DNA of 64,000 nt, from assembly GCA_946997485.1 (NCBI GenBank), contig CAMPVF010000006.1, forward strand, positions 30,103-94,102, read 5' to 3'. Made by a program: the position numbers and the translations under genes. Numbering within the stretch: position 1 is the stretch's first letter; each line of letters begins with the position of its first letter. The stretch comes from an uncultured Atopobium sp. (GTDB lineage Bacteria; Actinomycetota; Coriobacteriia; Coriobacteriales; Atopobiaceae). This document shows, one piece after another, positions 17,742-26,220 of the stretch. The notes beneath the pieces are model-generated. The model was not told the origin of the DNA. It did no database searches and saw only the letters and a list, made by a program, of their open reading frames with translations.

Positions 17742-19163
17742 CTACTGCTTTTGCTTATCCAACGTAAGCGTCCTGTTAAAAGTAACATTCCCCTTACCCG
17801 CATTCGGAAACGCGTCGTTCTTTATATTAACAACCATATAGCCCCGGTCGGCTGCGTGCCGTTTGCGCTGCCCATCAACACCGCGTATCAGCAACGTTAC
17901 GTTATTGGACGTATCGTGCACCTTAAGCACCACATCGCTGCTGGTAATCGCCACCGTTGCCGCCAGTCGACCGTTAATTACCAGGGGCTTAAACTGCGCG
18001 GTAGCATCAATGGGCTTACATTCGTACGTATAGCTCACGTCAGCCGTTTTATCGTTTACATTATTAATCGTAATTGTCATGGTTTCGGTGCTATCCCGAT
18101 GCATGGTATCGCTGTTAGTAAAGGTTTTACCAGCTACATCCCATTCCACCGAAGTTGTTTCCTTTGCATCGTTATGCTTGTTGTTAATAACTTCCCAGCC
18201 GCTTTTCTCAAAATACGCAAACGAGTACAGGTAGTTAACCACGCGCTTGCCGTACCAGTTACTTTCCGTATACCGGCACGGAACTGCGCATACATACTTA
18301 CCGTCTTTTTGTTCAACGGGCGCTTCGTCGGTTTGCTCAAACGCATAGCCATCTTTTTCGTCTTTGTCCAGCGTAACGCCCTTTATTGGTACCGTTGTTA
18401 CGTCGGAATATGCCGCAGGCGCGAGCTCGTTGCTATGCCACTCCCCGTTTTTGTTTTTGTCAAGACGCACACGATCGGTAAACGTCGTTTTAAAGTTGTC
18501 GTTTTGGATGGTGGCATGCACGGTACAAATGCGCATGGCATACACGCCGCTCTCTTCAGGTCTGCCAATCGACTCCTCAATGTCGTGCTGCGGCACCTTT
18601 TCTTCGCTCACAATGGTTAGGTCGGTAATTTTGTAATCGGACTGCTTTACAAACTTGCTTTTCATAAGACCGTTTGCAACAAAATCGGCATTTTCCATGT
18701 AGACGGCTTTTATGGTATCGGGCGAAATGGTGTCGTTAAAAACGTGTGCTGCCACAAGGTATCCGCCAATGCCTACTACCAGCACAAATACGCAGGGCAC
18801 CAAAACACAAAGGAACTTTTGCCAGGATTTAAGCGCTTTAATATGGTTGAGAAAAGACCTGCGGTGCGCTGCGGGTTGTGGCTGCGCCATGGGCTGCGGT
18901 TGCAGCGGCGGTTGCGGCTGCATCGGTTGTGCGGGTTGAGGCTGCGCCATGGGCTGCGCTTGCAGCGGCACTTGCGGCTGCATAACCGGATTTACCACGG
19001 GGTTTACAGCGGGGTTTACCACGGAATTTGCAACTGGGTTTACAGCGGGATTCATAACAGGTTCAACCACAGACGCATCGGGCATGCCGGGCAGAGCAGC
19101 GCCGCAGCACGGACATGCACGAGCGGCAGGGTCAACAGCGCTTTTACAGTGTGTACATTGCAT
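17742..19163 (-). CDS. Zinc-ribbon single-pass membrane protein of unknown function
   Basis: 473 residues; AGAGG lies four bases before the ATG. Residues 3-21 are a zinc ribbon (CTHC ... CPCC). Residues 30-75 hold repeats of the type VNPAVNPV and residues 68-98 repeats of QPMAQPQP. One membrane helix lies around 117-137 (FLCVLVPCVFVLVVGIGGYL). The remaining 335 residues are hydrophilic, beta-rich and presumably extracytoplasmic, containing several short strands with Thr and Lys and no catalytic motif that I can name. The organisation (cytosolic zinc ribbon, low-complexity linker, helix, external domain) is like the neighbouring gene, 217 bases away. Its role is unknown. Confidence 0.65.
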   Translation of the reverse strand: MQCTHCKSAVDPAARACPCCGAALPGMPDASVVEPVMNPAVNPVANSVVNPAVNPVVNPVMQPQVPLQAQPMAQPQPAQPMQPQPPLQPQPMAQPQPAAHRRSFLNHIKALKSWQKFLCVLVPCVFVLVVGIGGYLVAAHVFNDTISPDTIKAVYMENADFVANGLMKSKFVKQSDYKITDLTIVSEEKVPQHDIEESIGRPEESGVYAMRICTVHATIQNDNFKTTFTDRVRLDKNKNGEWHSNELAPAAYSDVTTVPIKGVTLDKDEKDGYAFEQTDEAPVEQKDGKYVCAVPCRYTESNWYGKRVVNYLYSFAYFEKSGWEVINNKHNDAKETTSVEWDVAGKTFTNSDTMHRDSTETMTITINNVNDKTADVSYTYECKPIDATAQFKPLVINGRLAATVAITSSDVVLKVHDTSNNVTLLIRGVDGQRKRHAADRGYMVVNIKNDAFPNAGKGNVTFNRTLTLDKQKQ

Positions 19164-19272
19164 ACAGCCTCTTCTCTAACAAAGTTAAGGGCATTTACCT
19201 GCATGTTTTCAAAATGATCGCACGTTGGCGTAGTTCATTAAAACGGAATTATACTCCTTATCACCTTGTCAC

Positions 19273-19582
19273 CACCCGAGAAACCTCACCTTTCCGCAGC
19301 TATACGTACACAAAAGTTGCGAGGACGACAGCCACGTGTAATTTTTCGGCAAAAATATTGAATGAAATTGGACAAAAACCCCACTTTGACACGAGGCAAA
19401 CGCCCAAAATCGCCCAAACGTGCTCGCCGGGCCACGTGGTTAATCATGTTAACTAACGTACTACCTGCGGGAATGGAAAATGCTGCCAAGCAAGGTGCAG
19501 CAGATTTGCCTTCAACCACGCTCAACCTCGTGTCAAACTAGGGTTTTTGTACAATTTCGGCCAAAAAATCAACCGAAAAATT
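19273..19582 (+). repeat. Direct repeat copy 1, containing an element with terminal inverted repeats
   Basis: About 310 bases repeated in the same orientation at 23865-24238, on the other side of the adhesin gene. The first 36 bases (19273-19308) are identical between copies. Inside, 33-base terminal inverted repeats (19364-19396 and 19526-19558, three mismatches) face each other, with core CCCACTTTGACACG on the left arm. Outer arms AATTTTTCGG/CCGAAAAATT at 19340 and 19573 extend the symmetry. The 195-base inner unit is of similar size to the element at 40592-40783. Confidence 0.75.
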
Positions 19583-19649
19583 GTCGCACCGTTGTGCGCG
19601 CAAGGCTGTACAAAGCAAGGAGTAGCTGCGTATTTCTGGCGCGTGTAGA

Positions 19650-19685
19650 TAAAAAAATGGCTTTTGCTTAAGAGCAAAAGCCATT
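19650..19685 (-). terminator. Terminator of the adhesin gene
   Basis: Minus strand: AATGGCTTTTGCT, four-base loop, AGCAAAAGCCATT, followed by a run of seven T. It lies 51 bases after the adhesin stop. Confidence 0.9.
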
Positions 19686-19735
19686 ATCGCGTGCATAGTA
19701 ACTGGTATAGCACGTAGCAAGAAAACGTGTACCTA

Positions 19736-22700
19736 CTAGTGGTTTTTCTTGCGACTATACGCAAAACCCGCAAGAGCTGCGCCAAGTGCCGCCAACGGCG
19801 CGGCAAAGCCAAATAAATCGCCTGTTTGCGGAACCTTAAGCTCGGGAGTTGGTACCGGCTCGGGTGTGGGCGCGGGTTCTGGCGTAGGCTCCGGAGTAGG
19901 TGTAGGCGCCGGTTCTGGCGTAGGCGCCGGTTCTGGCGTAGGCGCCGGTTCGGGGGTTGGTACCGGGTCGGGCGTAGGATCAGGGATTGGCTGCGGCGTA
20001 GGCGCAATTACGACCGTATACTGAATTGTCTTATTGTTCTTGTCATCTTTAATTAAAAAGTCTTTTCCATCTTCAGTTTGTTCTGCAGTCCATTTATAAT
20101 TATAAACTTCTTTTTTACCGGATTGTGAAGTTGCCTTTCCTTTAAAATTACCATAGACATTACCTACAACAGTTAACTTACTTCCATCAGATACACTATC
20201 TTTCACTTTAATTCCAGGCACCTTTAAATCTAAAGTATCTGGTACAGATGTTACATCATTATATAAATCAGTAAATTTATTATAATTTGCATTTTTTAAA
20301 GTCATTTTAACAATGATTTTATTTCCATCAAGCTTAACATCTCCAGCTTTAACTTCAAAAAGTTTATTTTCTGTTAATGTTGCTTTTACATCAGTAGGAA
20401 TTTCTAATCCTTCTGGAACTGTAAGCTCTGCTACAAATTCACTTTTTATATTCTCTGTTGTTATAGTGTCAGAATCTCCTGCATAATTATCTTTTAAAAG
20501 TTGTATTTGCTTTTTAATACTAGATACATCAAGTCTACCAGTGTATTCGAGCGATTCTCCACGATTTACCTTATGTAAGGCATTATGTTCAGTATCTTCA
20601 CCTATTAAAATATCTCCACCAAGGGTTAATTGAACGGGTTTTGAAACCATTATTGTATATTGGATAGTAGAATCATCTTTTGCTTCTACATCTTTTCCTT
20701 CTTGTGATTGCTTACCAGTCCACTTAAAGTCAAATTTTTTAATTGTATCGCCATCTTTTGCTACTGCAGAAAAATCTCCTTTAACTTCTCCTTTAATCGT
20801 AAATTTTTCGCCGTCTTTTCTTTTATCAAAATCTTTTAATTTTAGCCCACTAACTGTTACTGAAAGTGTACTATCTTTATCACCTGTAGATAAGACTGCA
20901 TCTTTTAATTTTTTATAATCTGTCATTCCATCTTTAAGTTTAAATGTTACAGTTATTTTTTGTCCATTTACTTTTGTATCACTAACTTCAAAACAATCTC
21001 CAAGTCCCTTGGCTTCTACTTGTAAATTTTTAGGAGCTTCTACTTCTTTAGGTAAAGTTAAAGTAGCAGTAAAAGTTGATTTTGCTCCAGTTAGGGAAAT
21101 TTTATCAAAGTCCTTTTCTTCTTTATTGAATATATTTTCAATTGCTTTCATTTTGTCCTTTATAGAAGATACATTCACTCCACCTGTTAAAGCAAATTCT
21201 TCATTTTCAGAAACGATTTTTATATCTTTACTTGTTTCTTTACTGTCTGACCAAATGTCAGAGTCAATTGTTTCTTGTGAAGAAATTTTATTTTCGTTAG
21301 GAATACTCGGATCATCTTTCCAAGTTAAATAGTAAGTTGTATCTTTAGTTATCTGCGGATTTTTACCTGGAGTATTAAAGATGTAAAACTTATGATCATC
21401 AAATCTTATTCCAGTTCCGCCAGGTTCTGCTGTAGTTGACCAGTTATCCTTATTTCCAATGACAAAACCTATTTTTGTTGCCTTAACATCTGGTTTTAAC
21501 TCGTTATGGTCAAATCCATTTAGTAAATCAAATAACTTATCATTGTATTTTGCCTTTTTATTTAATACTGCAACATCGCCACCATTTGCATCTTTTTCTA
21601 TAGTAAAGACATCTGTTTTAGTTTTAAAGATTGAATTTTCACTAAAAGTTCCGCCATTTGCTGAAAAAGAAACTTTATATTCATCATCAGTATATTTTGC
21701 GTAAAGGTCTATTTGACTTTGACCTTCAGCAAAGTCTATTTTATCTTTTGCATTATAAACTTTTCCGCTTCCATTAGGAGCTATTGTCCAGCCTGCAAAT
21801 TTTTTACCTTCTACTTTAAAATCATCTTTTTCTTTTAAGATATCATCAAAAGATAAAACTTCTATGTCTTTTGCATCTTTACTTACAGAAGATATATAGT
21901 CTTTACCAGCTCCGTTGTGATAGATAACTGTTTTTCTTTCCCATTTTGCATAAACTTCTGTGTCAGCAGTTAGTTTTTCATTCCAAACAAATGCTTTTTC
22001 TTCGCCTTTAGCTGTTTTGTAAAACCAGCCTAAGAATTTAACACCATTTTTATCTGTTGGATTACCAGGATTAACATTTCCTACAACATCATCAAGTTTA
22101 TAACCTCTTATAGTCTTAAATTCTTTGTCAGCATTAGTATTATCAGCAAAGCTTGCATCAGCATTGTTTAATTTAAAAGTTACTTTAGCTGCTGGCGTCC
22201 AAACATATTTATTGCCATCATCAGATGGATTCTTTACAGAATACTCATAAGCGTTTCCATTTTTATTTATAGGATTGATTTTTTCTATATTTTTATCTGT
22301 TAATTGGAACCAAGTAAGTTTTTCGTTGCCATTTTCTTCTCCATTAACTGGAATTGCAAGACCTCCTTGATAGTTAGGAGAATATTTAACTTTGTGTGAA
22401 CCACCTATTACAATGTAATTAGTTCCACTTTGACCAAGTCCATTATCAGAGTCGGATTTCATCGGTGTATTTACAACTGAATCTGCTCCAAAAACTATCT
22501 TAGTATTTGGTTTGTCTTGTGCTCCAAATAATGAACCGCTATGTCCATCTCCTTCAAGATAGCCACCACTAAAGGTTGCTATACCTTCATTTGCATTAAA
22601 TCCGCCATTTCCATTATTTTTTACAATTATTTTAGCCTCATTATCTACAAGCACTTTATTGCCATAACCAAAAGTTATGCCTTTTGCTCTCCAATGTGTG

Positions 22701-23542
22701 TTAAAGTTTTTTACCTCAAAAATAGAATGATTTGTAAAATGAAATTCTCCTACTTCCCAAGAATTTTCAAAATATGCTCCTGTTTGATAATTAACACCTT
22801 TTCCGTCGATTACAAATTTTGTATTATCAAGGTATAAAGGACCTTTAAAATATACTGGTAGTCTATATAAATTAATTTCTGAATTAAGAGCTTTAAAACC
22901 ATTCCACTCATAAAGTTCCCACTTATCATCATCATATCTTTGATTAATAGTAGCATTTCTTAATTCATTATCTTTACTATGGAACATAAAATATCCATTT
23001 GTTATGTCCATTTTAAGCTTGTCTTTGCTTGTTCCTACAATATTTCCACTTGTTTCAAAAGCAAAACCACTTTTAGGAAATTTAAAAACATAATTTCCGT
23101 CGTTTATCTCTGCACCTTTGGCTACTTTTATTGCAGTTCCATAGCCCGACATAGTAAGTTTTTTGCCGTCTGCTACAGATACATGAGCACCTTCGGCAAG
23201 GTCGATACCTGTGCCGGTACCAGTCATTTTTACGTCCTCAACAAATTTCAAATTTCCTTTTTTGTTAAAACTAATATTTGTTTCAGTAAGACTGACAACG
23301 TTGAGCGTGTCGCCGTCTTTAGTCTTTTCTATTGCCTTAGCAAAGGTTTTAACTGGCTTTTCTTTTGTACCGTCATTAGCATCATTACCGTTGACTGCAT
23401 CCAAATAAATTTCGCTAGCAGACGGAGCGCCAACAGCCCTGGTATTCTCGGCCTGAATGGTATATGCGGGTAACAAAACCACAGCAACTGCAAGCATCAA
23501 TGTAAACAGCAGAAACTTGGGGGTTGCAATTTTTTCTCTCAT
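19736..23542 (-). CDS. Giant cell-wall-anchored adhesin-like protein with AT-rich foreign core
   Basis: 1268 residues from ATG 23542, which has GGAGG five bases upstream; ATG 23554 lacks a site. A signal peptide ends near AYTIQA (residue about 31). Residues 45-430 begin with YLDAVNGNDANDGT and look like a right-handed beta-helix. Residues about 450-650 carry InlB/Listeria-Bacteroides-type repeats (FLGWFY ... VYAKWE, FAGWTI ... LYAKY). Two related modules of about 200 residues follow (roughly 758-964 and 971-1178), each ending in IQYT. A Pro-Thr-Glu-Pro spacer leads to the sorting signal VPQTG, a hydrophobic helix and RKKNH, so a sortase should attach it to peptidoglycan. The first 60 and last 100 codons have host-like composition; the middle 3.3 kb is markedly A/T-rich. 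Flanking direct repeats and a tetranucleotide repeat at the promoter suggest acquisition and variable expression. The ligand is unknown. Confidence 0.88.
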   Translation of the reverse strand: MREKIATPKFLLFTLMLAVAVVLLPAYTIQAENTRAVGAPSASEIYLDAVNGNDANDGTKEKPVKTFAKAIEKTKDGDTLNVVSLTETNISFNKKGNLKFVEDVKMTGTGTGIDLAEGAHVSVADGKKLTMSGYGTAIKVAKGAEINDGNYVFKFPKSGFAFETSGNIVGTSKDKLKMDITNGYFMFHSKDNELRNATINQRYDDDKWELYEWNGFKALNSEINLYRLPVYFKGPLYLDNTKFVIDGKGVNYQTGAYFENSWEVGEFHFTNHSIFEVKNFNTHWRAKGITFGYGNKVLVDNEAKIIVKNNGNGGFNANEGIATFSGGYLEGDGHSGSLFGAQDKPNTKIVFGADSVVNTPMKSDSDNGLGQSGTNYIVIGGSHKVKYSPNYQGGLAIPVNGEENGNEKLTWFQLTDKNIEKINPINKNGNAYEYSVKNPSDDGNKYVWTPAAKVTFKLNNADASFADNTNADKEFKTIRGYKLDDVVGNVNPGNPTDKNGVKFLGWFYKTAKGEEKAFVWNEKLTADTEVYAKWERKTVIYHNGAGKDYISSVSKDAKDIEVLSFDDILKEKDDFKVEGKKFAGWTIAPNGSGKVYNAKDKIDFAEGQSQIDLYAKYTDDEYKVSFSANGGTFSENSIFKTKTDVFTIEKDANGGDVAVLNKKAKYNDKLFDLLNGFDHNELKPDVKATKIGFVIGNKDNWSTTAEPGGTGIRFDDHKFYIFNTPGKNPQITKDTTYYLTWKDDPSIPNENKISSQETIDSDIWSDSKETSKDIKIVSENEEFALTGGVNVSSIKDKMKAIENIFNKEEKDFDKISLTGAKSTFTATLTLPKEVEAPKNLQVEAKGLGDCFEVSDTKVNGQKITVTFKLKDGMTDYKKLKDAVLSTGDKDSTLSVTVSGLKLKDFDKRKDGEKFTIKGEVKGDFSAVAKDGDTIKKFDFKWTGKQSQEGKDVEAKDDSTIQYTIMVSKPVQLTLGGDILIGEDTEHNALHKVNRGESLEYTGRLDVSSIKKQIQLLKDNYAGDSDTITTENIKSEFVAELTVPEGLEIPTDVKATLTENKLFEVKAGDVKLDGNKIIVKMTLKNANYNKFTDLYNDVTSVPDTLDLKVPGIKVKDSVSDGSKLTVVGNVYGNFKGKATSQSGKKEVYNYKWTAEQTEDGKDFLIKDDKNNKTIQYTVVIAPTPQPIPDPTPDPVPTPEPAPTPEPAPTPEPAPTPTPEPTPEPAPTPEPVPTPELKVPQTGDLFGFAAPLAALGAALAGFAYSRKKNH

Positions 23543-23583
23543 ATGGCCCTCCATAACATAGTAGGAATACTGCGAAAATAAAC

Positions 23584-23625
23584 AAGCAGGTAAATACGCT
23601 AACAGTAAAGCGCACTTACCTGCTT
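23584..23625 (-). promoter_or_regulatory. Long inverted repeat in the adhesin leader
   Basis: Ten-base arms AAGCAGGTAA and TTACCTGCTT, 22 bases apart, lie 42-83 bases upstream of the adhesin ATG inside the predicted leader. On the minus strand the second arm is followed by GTTTATTTT, a weak T-rich tract, so it could act as an attenuator; it could equally be a regulator-binding site. Confidence 0.45.
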
Positions 23626-23668
23626 ATTTCGTAAACTGATATAGATTGTGCAGAAACGGATAGTACTA

Positions 23669-23699
23669 GCCTGCCTGCCTGCCTGCCTGCCTGCCTGCC
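23669..23699 (-). repeat. Tetranucleotide tandem repeat (GCCT, 7.75 units) at the adhesin transcription start
   Basis: Thirty-one bases made of GCCT repeats (AGGC on the minus strand). They begin five bases downstream of the predicted -10 of the adhesin promoter and so would form the first bases of its mRNA. Repeats of this type are prone to slipped-strand length change. Confidence 0.8.
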
Positions 23700-23703
23700 G
23701 ATG

Positions 23704-23732
23704 ATTGTATTTGAACGTTCATACTTTGGCAA
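23704..23732 (-). promoter_or_regulatory. Promoter of the adhesin gene
   Basis: Minus strand: -35 TTGCCA (23732-23727), 17-base spacer, -10 TACAAT (23709-23704). The start would fall near 23697, at the upstream edge of the GCCT repeat, giving a leader of about 155 bases. A second possible -10, TACTAT, lies just below the repeat at 23665-23660 but has no -35. Confidence 0.65.
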
Positions 23733-23864
23733 CCTCGTATACTGATGGATTCTCAAAAATTTCTTATTATATTATAAACTCAAACACTGCATTTAGACAG
23801 CGCAAATTCAAGAATTTTTCAATTGTCGGAATATACGCTAAAAGTACTATACTGACGTTAATTC

Positions 23865-24238
23865 CACCCGAGAAACCTCACCTTTCCGCAGCTATACGTA
23901 AACAAGGTACCCTTCATACAGGTTACGATCGCATACAGGTTACGATCGCAATATCTCTCACACAAACTTGCAGCCGCGATGTTGACGCCCACGTGTAATT
24001 TTTCGGCAAACATATTGAATGAAATTGGACAAAATACCCACTTTGACACGAGGCAAACGCCCAAAATCGCCCAAAGGTGCTCGCCGGGCCACGTGGTTAA
24101 CCATGTTAACAAACGCATTACCTGCGGGAATGGAAAATGCTGCCAAGCAAGGCGCGCCAGGTTTGCCTTCAGCCGCGCACAACCTCGTGTCAAACTAGGG
24201 TTTTGTACAATTTCGGGCAAAAATTCGCCCGAAAAATT
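23865..24238 (+). repeat. Direct repeat copy 2, containing an element with terminal inverted repeats
   Basis: Second copy of the repeat at 19273-19582, same orientation. The inner inverted repeats are 24020-24052 and 24183-24214, giving a 195-base unit as in copy 1. Between the shared 36-base left end and the unit, this copy carries about 65 extra bases that include a 17-base tandem duplication (ATACAGGTTACGATCGC twice, near 23914-23951). Confidence 0.75.
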
Positions 24239-24651
24239 TTTGCGTTAACACTAGACTAATAAGATTCCCCCATAGTTCTTTTTTTTGGTTATTAAGGTAA
24301 ACTATCTGCCGCAAACTCACCAAAAGAGACTCGCATACAATAATACGCCCGGATGATACTCCTGCTAAGACGCGTACAACTCCATAAGAATAGGAATATC
24401 TGTTTACCTGTTGTGCTGAATTGACAATCTATTTTGCAAAATATGAATCTAGGCTAATTTAAACGTTTGCTTAGCTACAAAGCATGCAACTTATAACACG
24501 ATCTTCAAACCGGCTATTTGGTCCAACAAACATCAAGTAAGTAGAAACCCAACTACCGTCTAGCAACTACACACTCGTAATGTTGATATAACAGAAAAAG
24601 ATATGCCGCCCTACCGAAGCAGGGCAGCATATCTGTGGGGACTATATAGTG
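24239..24651. other. Intergenic region between repeat copy 2 and the glycoside PTS operon
   Basis: 413 bases with no gene. A terminator occupies 24593-24634. A TTTAAACGTTT sequence near 24459 resembles a LacI/CcpA-type half-palindrome but has no adjacent promoter or gene to regulate. Nothing else was recognised. Confidence 0.5.
24593..24634 (-). terminator. Terminator of the glycoside PTS operon
   Basis: Minus strand: AGATATGCTGCCCT, eight-base loop, AGGGCGGCATATCT, then TTTTTC. One mismatch in a 14-bp stem. It lies 18 bases after the PTS stop. Confidence 0.9.
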
Positions 24652-26211
24652 TTATAGTTTCTTCAGATAATCCTTAAAGGCATCTTTTACATCTTCAACA
24701 CCTAGACCTATTATCACTTGGATATGTTTTGGTTTTACTATATTGCCATTGGCTGGATATTTATCTAAAAGCTCCTTCTTAACTAATGAATCGTCCTTAA
24801 CGCCGATGCGAAGGCGTGTTATACAATTGTTAATACTCTCGATATTATCTTTGCCGCCAAGCCCCTCGAGCAAGACATCGAATTTCTTGTAAACAGCATC
24901 GCCATCGTTAACAACTGTAGAAAGTTCATCCGCTGTAGCAACATCATCTGAAGAACCGTCTAAACATGCTTCACTGCGCCCTAAGGTATGTAAATGAAGC
25001 GTAACGATTAAAAACTTAAATGCAAAATATTCAATTGCTGTTAGTACAACAAACAATATCGGTATGAGCCATTGTCTACCCATTTCAACGGGAACAGCAA
25101 GAGAATACAAAATTGTCTCGACGAGATTGCCTACAAATGTCTGCAAACCAACGATACTTGCCAACCAAAGGCCAAAACCATAAATAACTGCATGAACAAG
25201 CCATAGAATTGGAGAAGTGAATAAAAATATAAACTCAATAGGCTCAGTAATACCAGCTAAAAATGACGCTACCACTGCCGGTATAAGGGTACCTGTAACC
25301 TCTTTACGCTTGTTTTTATCTGCCGTATGAATAAGTGCAAGCGCAATACCAGCCGGTAATGCTGTATAACCAAAGTTCATAAGGTAGCCGATAGATGGAT
25401 GCAATGTGGTTATATTTGCAATGTTGCCTATTTCAGCAAACCAAATATTCATACCGCCATAGTATGTTGTGCCAGCGATCTCTGCGGTGCCGCCAAGTGC
25501 CGTATAGTACAAAGGCATCCACAAAAAGTGATGAAGACCAAATGGAAGGAGCAAACGATTAAGAAAACCGTACATAAAGTATCCAATTGGCCCCTCTTTC
25601 GCCATCCAAATCACTGTTTGCTCAATTGCATAATCAACCGGCGGCCAAATATAGGTTACTAGAATAGCTAATATGGCAACAATTGCAATGAGTACCAAGA
25701 AGGCAAATTTGGTTCCCTCATAAGGCGATAGATACTTAGGAAATTTAACCTTATAAAGTTTGTTATGAACGTAACCAGTAATACAGCCGAGTATGATACC
25801 CAGGAAAACGCCCATGTCAGTTACCTGAACGCCAAGCACCATAGCCTGTCCAGTTCCCGCTAGTCCAAACTTACCCGCTTCCGCCAACATACCATTCTGT
25901 TGCAACCAAAAATTATTCGCATAGAGAAAAATAATAAAAACACTAACGGCAAGAATTGCAGCATCGCTAATCTTTTCCTTAGCCATAGCAGCTGCGATAC
26001 CCACACAAAAGATAAGAGAAAGATTCCCCAACATACCATTAGTAAGCATTCTAAAGAAGAACTTACCAATGTCAGAGAGAAACAATGGCATAAAATCAAG
26101 ACGCAGTACAGCTGAGATAGCAATCACAATACCAGCAACTGCCATAAACATAACAGGTTTAATGATTGAGCGAGAGAATGTTTGCATGCCCGCATAAAGT
26201 TTATCTTTCAT
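24652..26211 (-). CDS. PTS permease IIC-IIB, glucose/alpha-glucoside superfamily
   Basis: 519 residues from ATG 26211 (GGAG six bases upstream; the preceding GTG is less likely). Residues 1-430 form the multi-helix IIC domain, with the family landmarks LLLPFGLHHFLWMPLYY and GITEPIEFIFLF. A hydrophilic linker (about 430-445) leads to IIB, in which the phosphorylated cysteine lies in NNCITRLRIGV (near residue 480). There is no IIA domain on the protein or beside it. It takes up and phosphorylates a sugar at the membrane; in an operon with a GH4 enzyme and a ChbG-like deacetylase the substrate is probably a disaccharide, possibly N-acetylated. GlvC/MalX-like permeases for maltose-type sugars are the nearest comparison. 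Confidence 0.9.
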   Translation of the reverse strand: MKDKLYAGMQTFSRSIIKPVMFMAVAGIVIAISAVLRLDFMPLFLSDIGKFFFRMLTNGMLGNLSLIFCVGIAAAMAKEKISDAAILAVSVFIIFLYANNFWLQQNGMLAEAGKFGLAGTGQAMVLGVQVTDMGVFLGIILGCITGYVHNKLYKVKFPKYLSPYEGTKFAFLVLIAIVAILAILVTYIWPPVDYAIEQTVIWMAKEGPIGYFMYGFLNRLLLPFGLHHFLWMPLYYTALGGTAEIAGTTYYGGMNIWFAEIGNIANITTLHPSIGYLMNFGYTALPAGIALALIHTADKNKRKEVTGTLIPAVVASFLAGITEPIEFIFLFTSPILWLVHAVIYGFGLWLASIVGLQTFVGNLVETILYSLAVPVEMGRQWLIPILFVVLTAIEYFAFKFLIVTLHLHTLGRSEACLDGSSDDVATADELSTVVNDGDAVYKKFDVLLEGLGGKDNIESINNCITRLRIGVKDDSLVKKELLDKYPANGNIVKPKHIQVIIGLGVEDVKDAFKDYLKKL

Positions 26212-26220
26212 CACGCACTC

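Larger units (their letters stand above)
19164..19735. other. Intergenic region holding repeat copy 1 and the adhesin terminator
   Basis: 572 bases without a gene I accept. From left to right: the promoter region of the zinc-ribbon gene, repeat copy 1 (19273-19582), and a strong minus-strand terminator (19650-19685) for the adhesin. A 79-codon frame at 19286-19525 lies wholly inside the repeat and recurs in copy 2, but it spans the terminal inverted repeats and lacks a start signal. Confidence 0.6.

Noticed and set aside
17751..18620. 289-codon open frame on the plus strand
   Set aside because: Antisense to the zinc-ribbon membrane protein gene, whose zinc ribbon and membrane helix make it the clear coding choice.
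19286..19525. 79-codon frame in repeat copy 1, with a related frame at 23958-24182 in copy 2
   Set aside because: The similarity is explained by the DNA repeat; the frames cross the terminal inverted repeats, have different starts and lack ribosome-binding sites. A conserved small protein is not fully excluded.
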